Assembly (NCBI GenBank): GCA_005882445.1
Contig: VBAN01000244.1
Span: 2,604 to 8,075, forward strand
Source: Candidatus Segetimicrobium genomatis
GTDB taxonomy: Bacteria; Sysuimicrobiota; Sysuimicrobiia; Sysuimicrobiales; Segetimicrobiaceae
Direction: 5' to 3'
DNA length: 5,472 nucleotides
In this document: positions 5,438 to 5,472 of the stretch, piece after piece
How the letters are laid out: each line of letters opens with the position of its first letter
Numbering within the stretch: position 1 is the stretch's first letter
The notes under the pieces: generated by a model
The model's input: the letters and a program-made list of their open reading frames with translations, nothing else
Databases searched by the model: none
What the model was told of the DNA's origin: nothing
Program-made: the position numbers and the translations under genes

Positions 5438-5472
5438 AAGGCAATAGGCCCAGAGGCACTCCATCGCAGCTT

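Noticed and set aside
5300..5472. rpmE (ribosomal protein L31), often found after rho
   Set aside because: No start codon with L31-like coding sequence is visible before the window ends.

Overview
The window is GC-rich and carries four protein genes, all on the + strand: the 3' end of glpX (class II fructose-1,6-bisphosphatase), argS (arginyl-tRNA synthetase), a secreted S-layer-homology (SLH) protein with a BsuPI-type domain, and rho (transcription terminator). Three features suggest a bacterium of the Terrabacteria side: the G/C-rich third codon positions, the SLH cell-wall anchor, and the class II FBPase near rho, as in Bacillus (glpX-rho). Candidates are a thermophilic Firmicute-like, Chloroflexota-like or Armatimonadota/CSP1-3-like lineage. 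This placement is an inference from gene content and needs a phylogeny.

Layout. Bases 1-576 hold glpX, cut by the left edge. argS (579-2252) starts 2 bases after the glpX stop and is probably translationally coupled to it. Bases 2253-2720 (468 bases) have no convincing gene. They contain a GC hairpin pair behind argS, an extended -10 promoter candidate near 2297-2325, a less GC-rich stretch able to fold into local stems, and a G-run-rich block just before the next gene. The SLH protein (2721-3968) has a strong Shine-Dalgarno. It is followed by a 71-base spacer with an imperfect nested hairpin, then rho (4040-5299) with its own good Shine-Dalgarno. Bases 5300-5472 begin with GC-rich hairpins and then drop sharply in GC content, which looks like a promoter region for a gene beyond the right edge.

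How it fits together. glpX (gluconeogenesis), argS (translation) and rho (transcription termination) are housekeeping genes. The SLH protein is a cell-surface component. None of the hairpins behind the genes has a U-tract, so termination here may depend on Rho or be leaky. I see no mobile element, CRISPR array, tRNA or rRNA, and no obvious new multi-gene system. The most notable points are an SLH repeat apparently split by an inserted BsuPI domain, an ArgS whose HIGH motif reads TVGS (both histidines gone), and an unexplained, possibly structured transcript between argS and the SLH gene.
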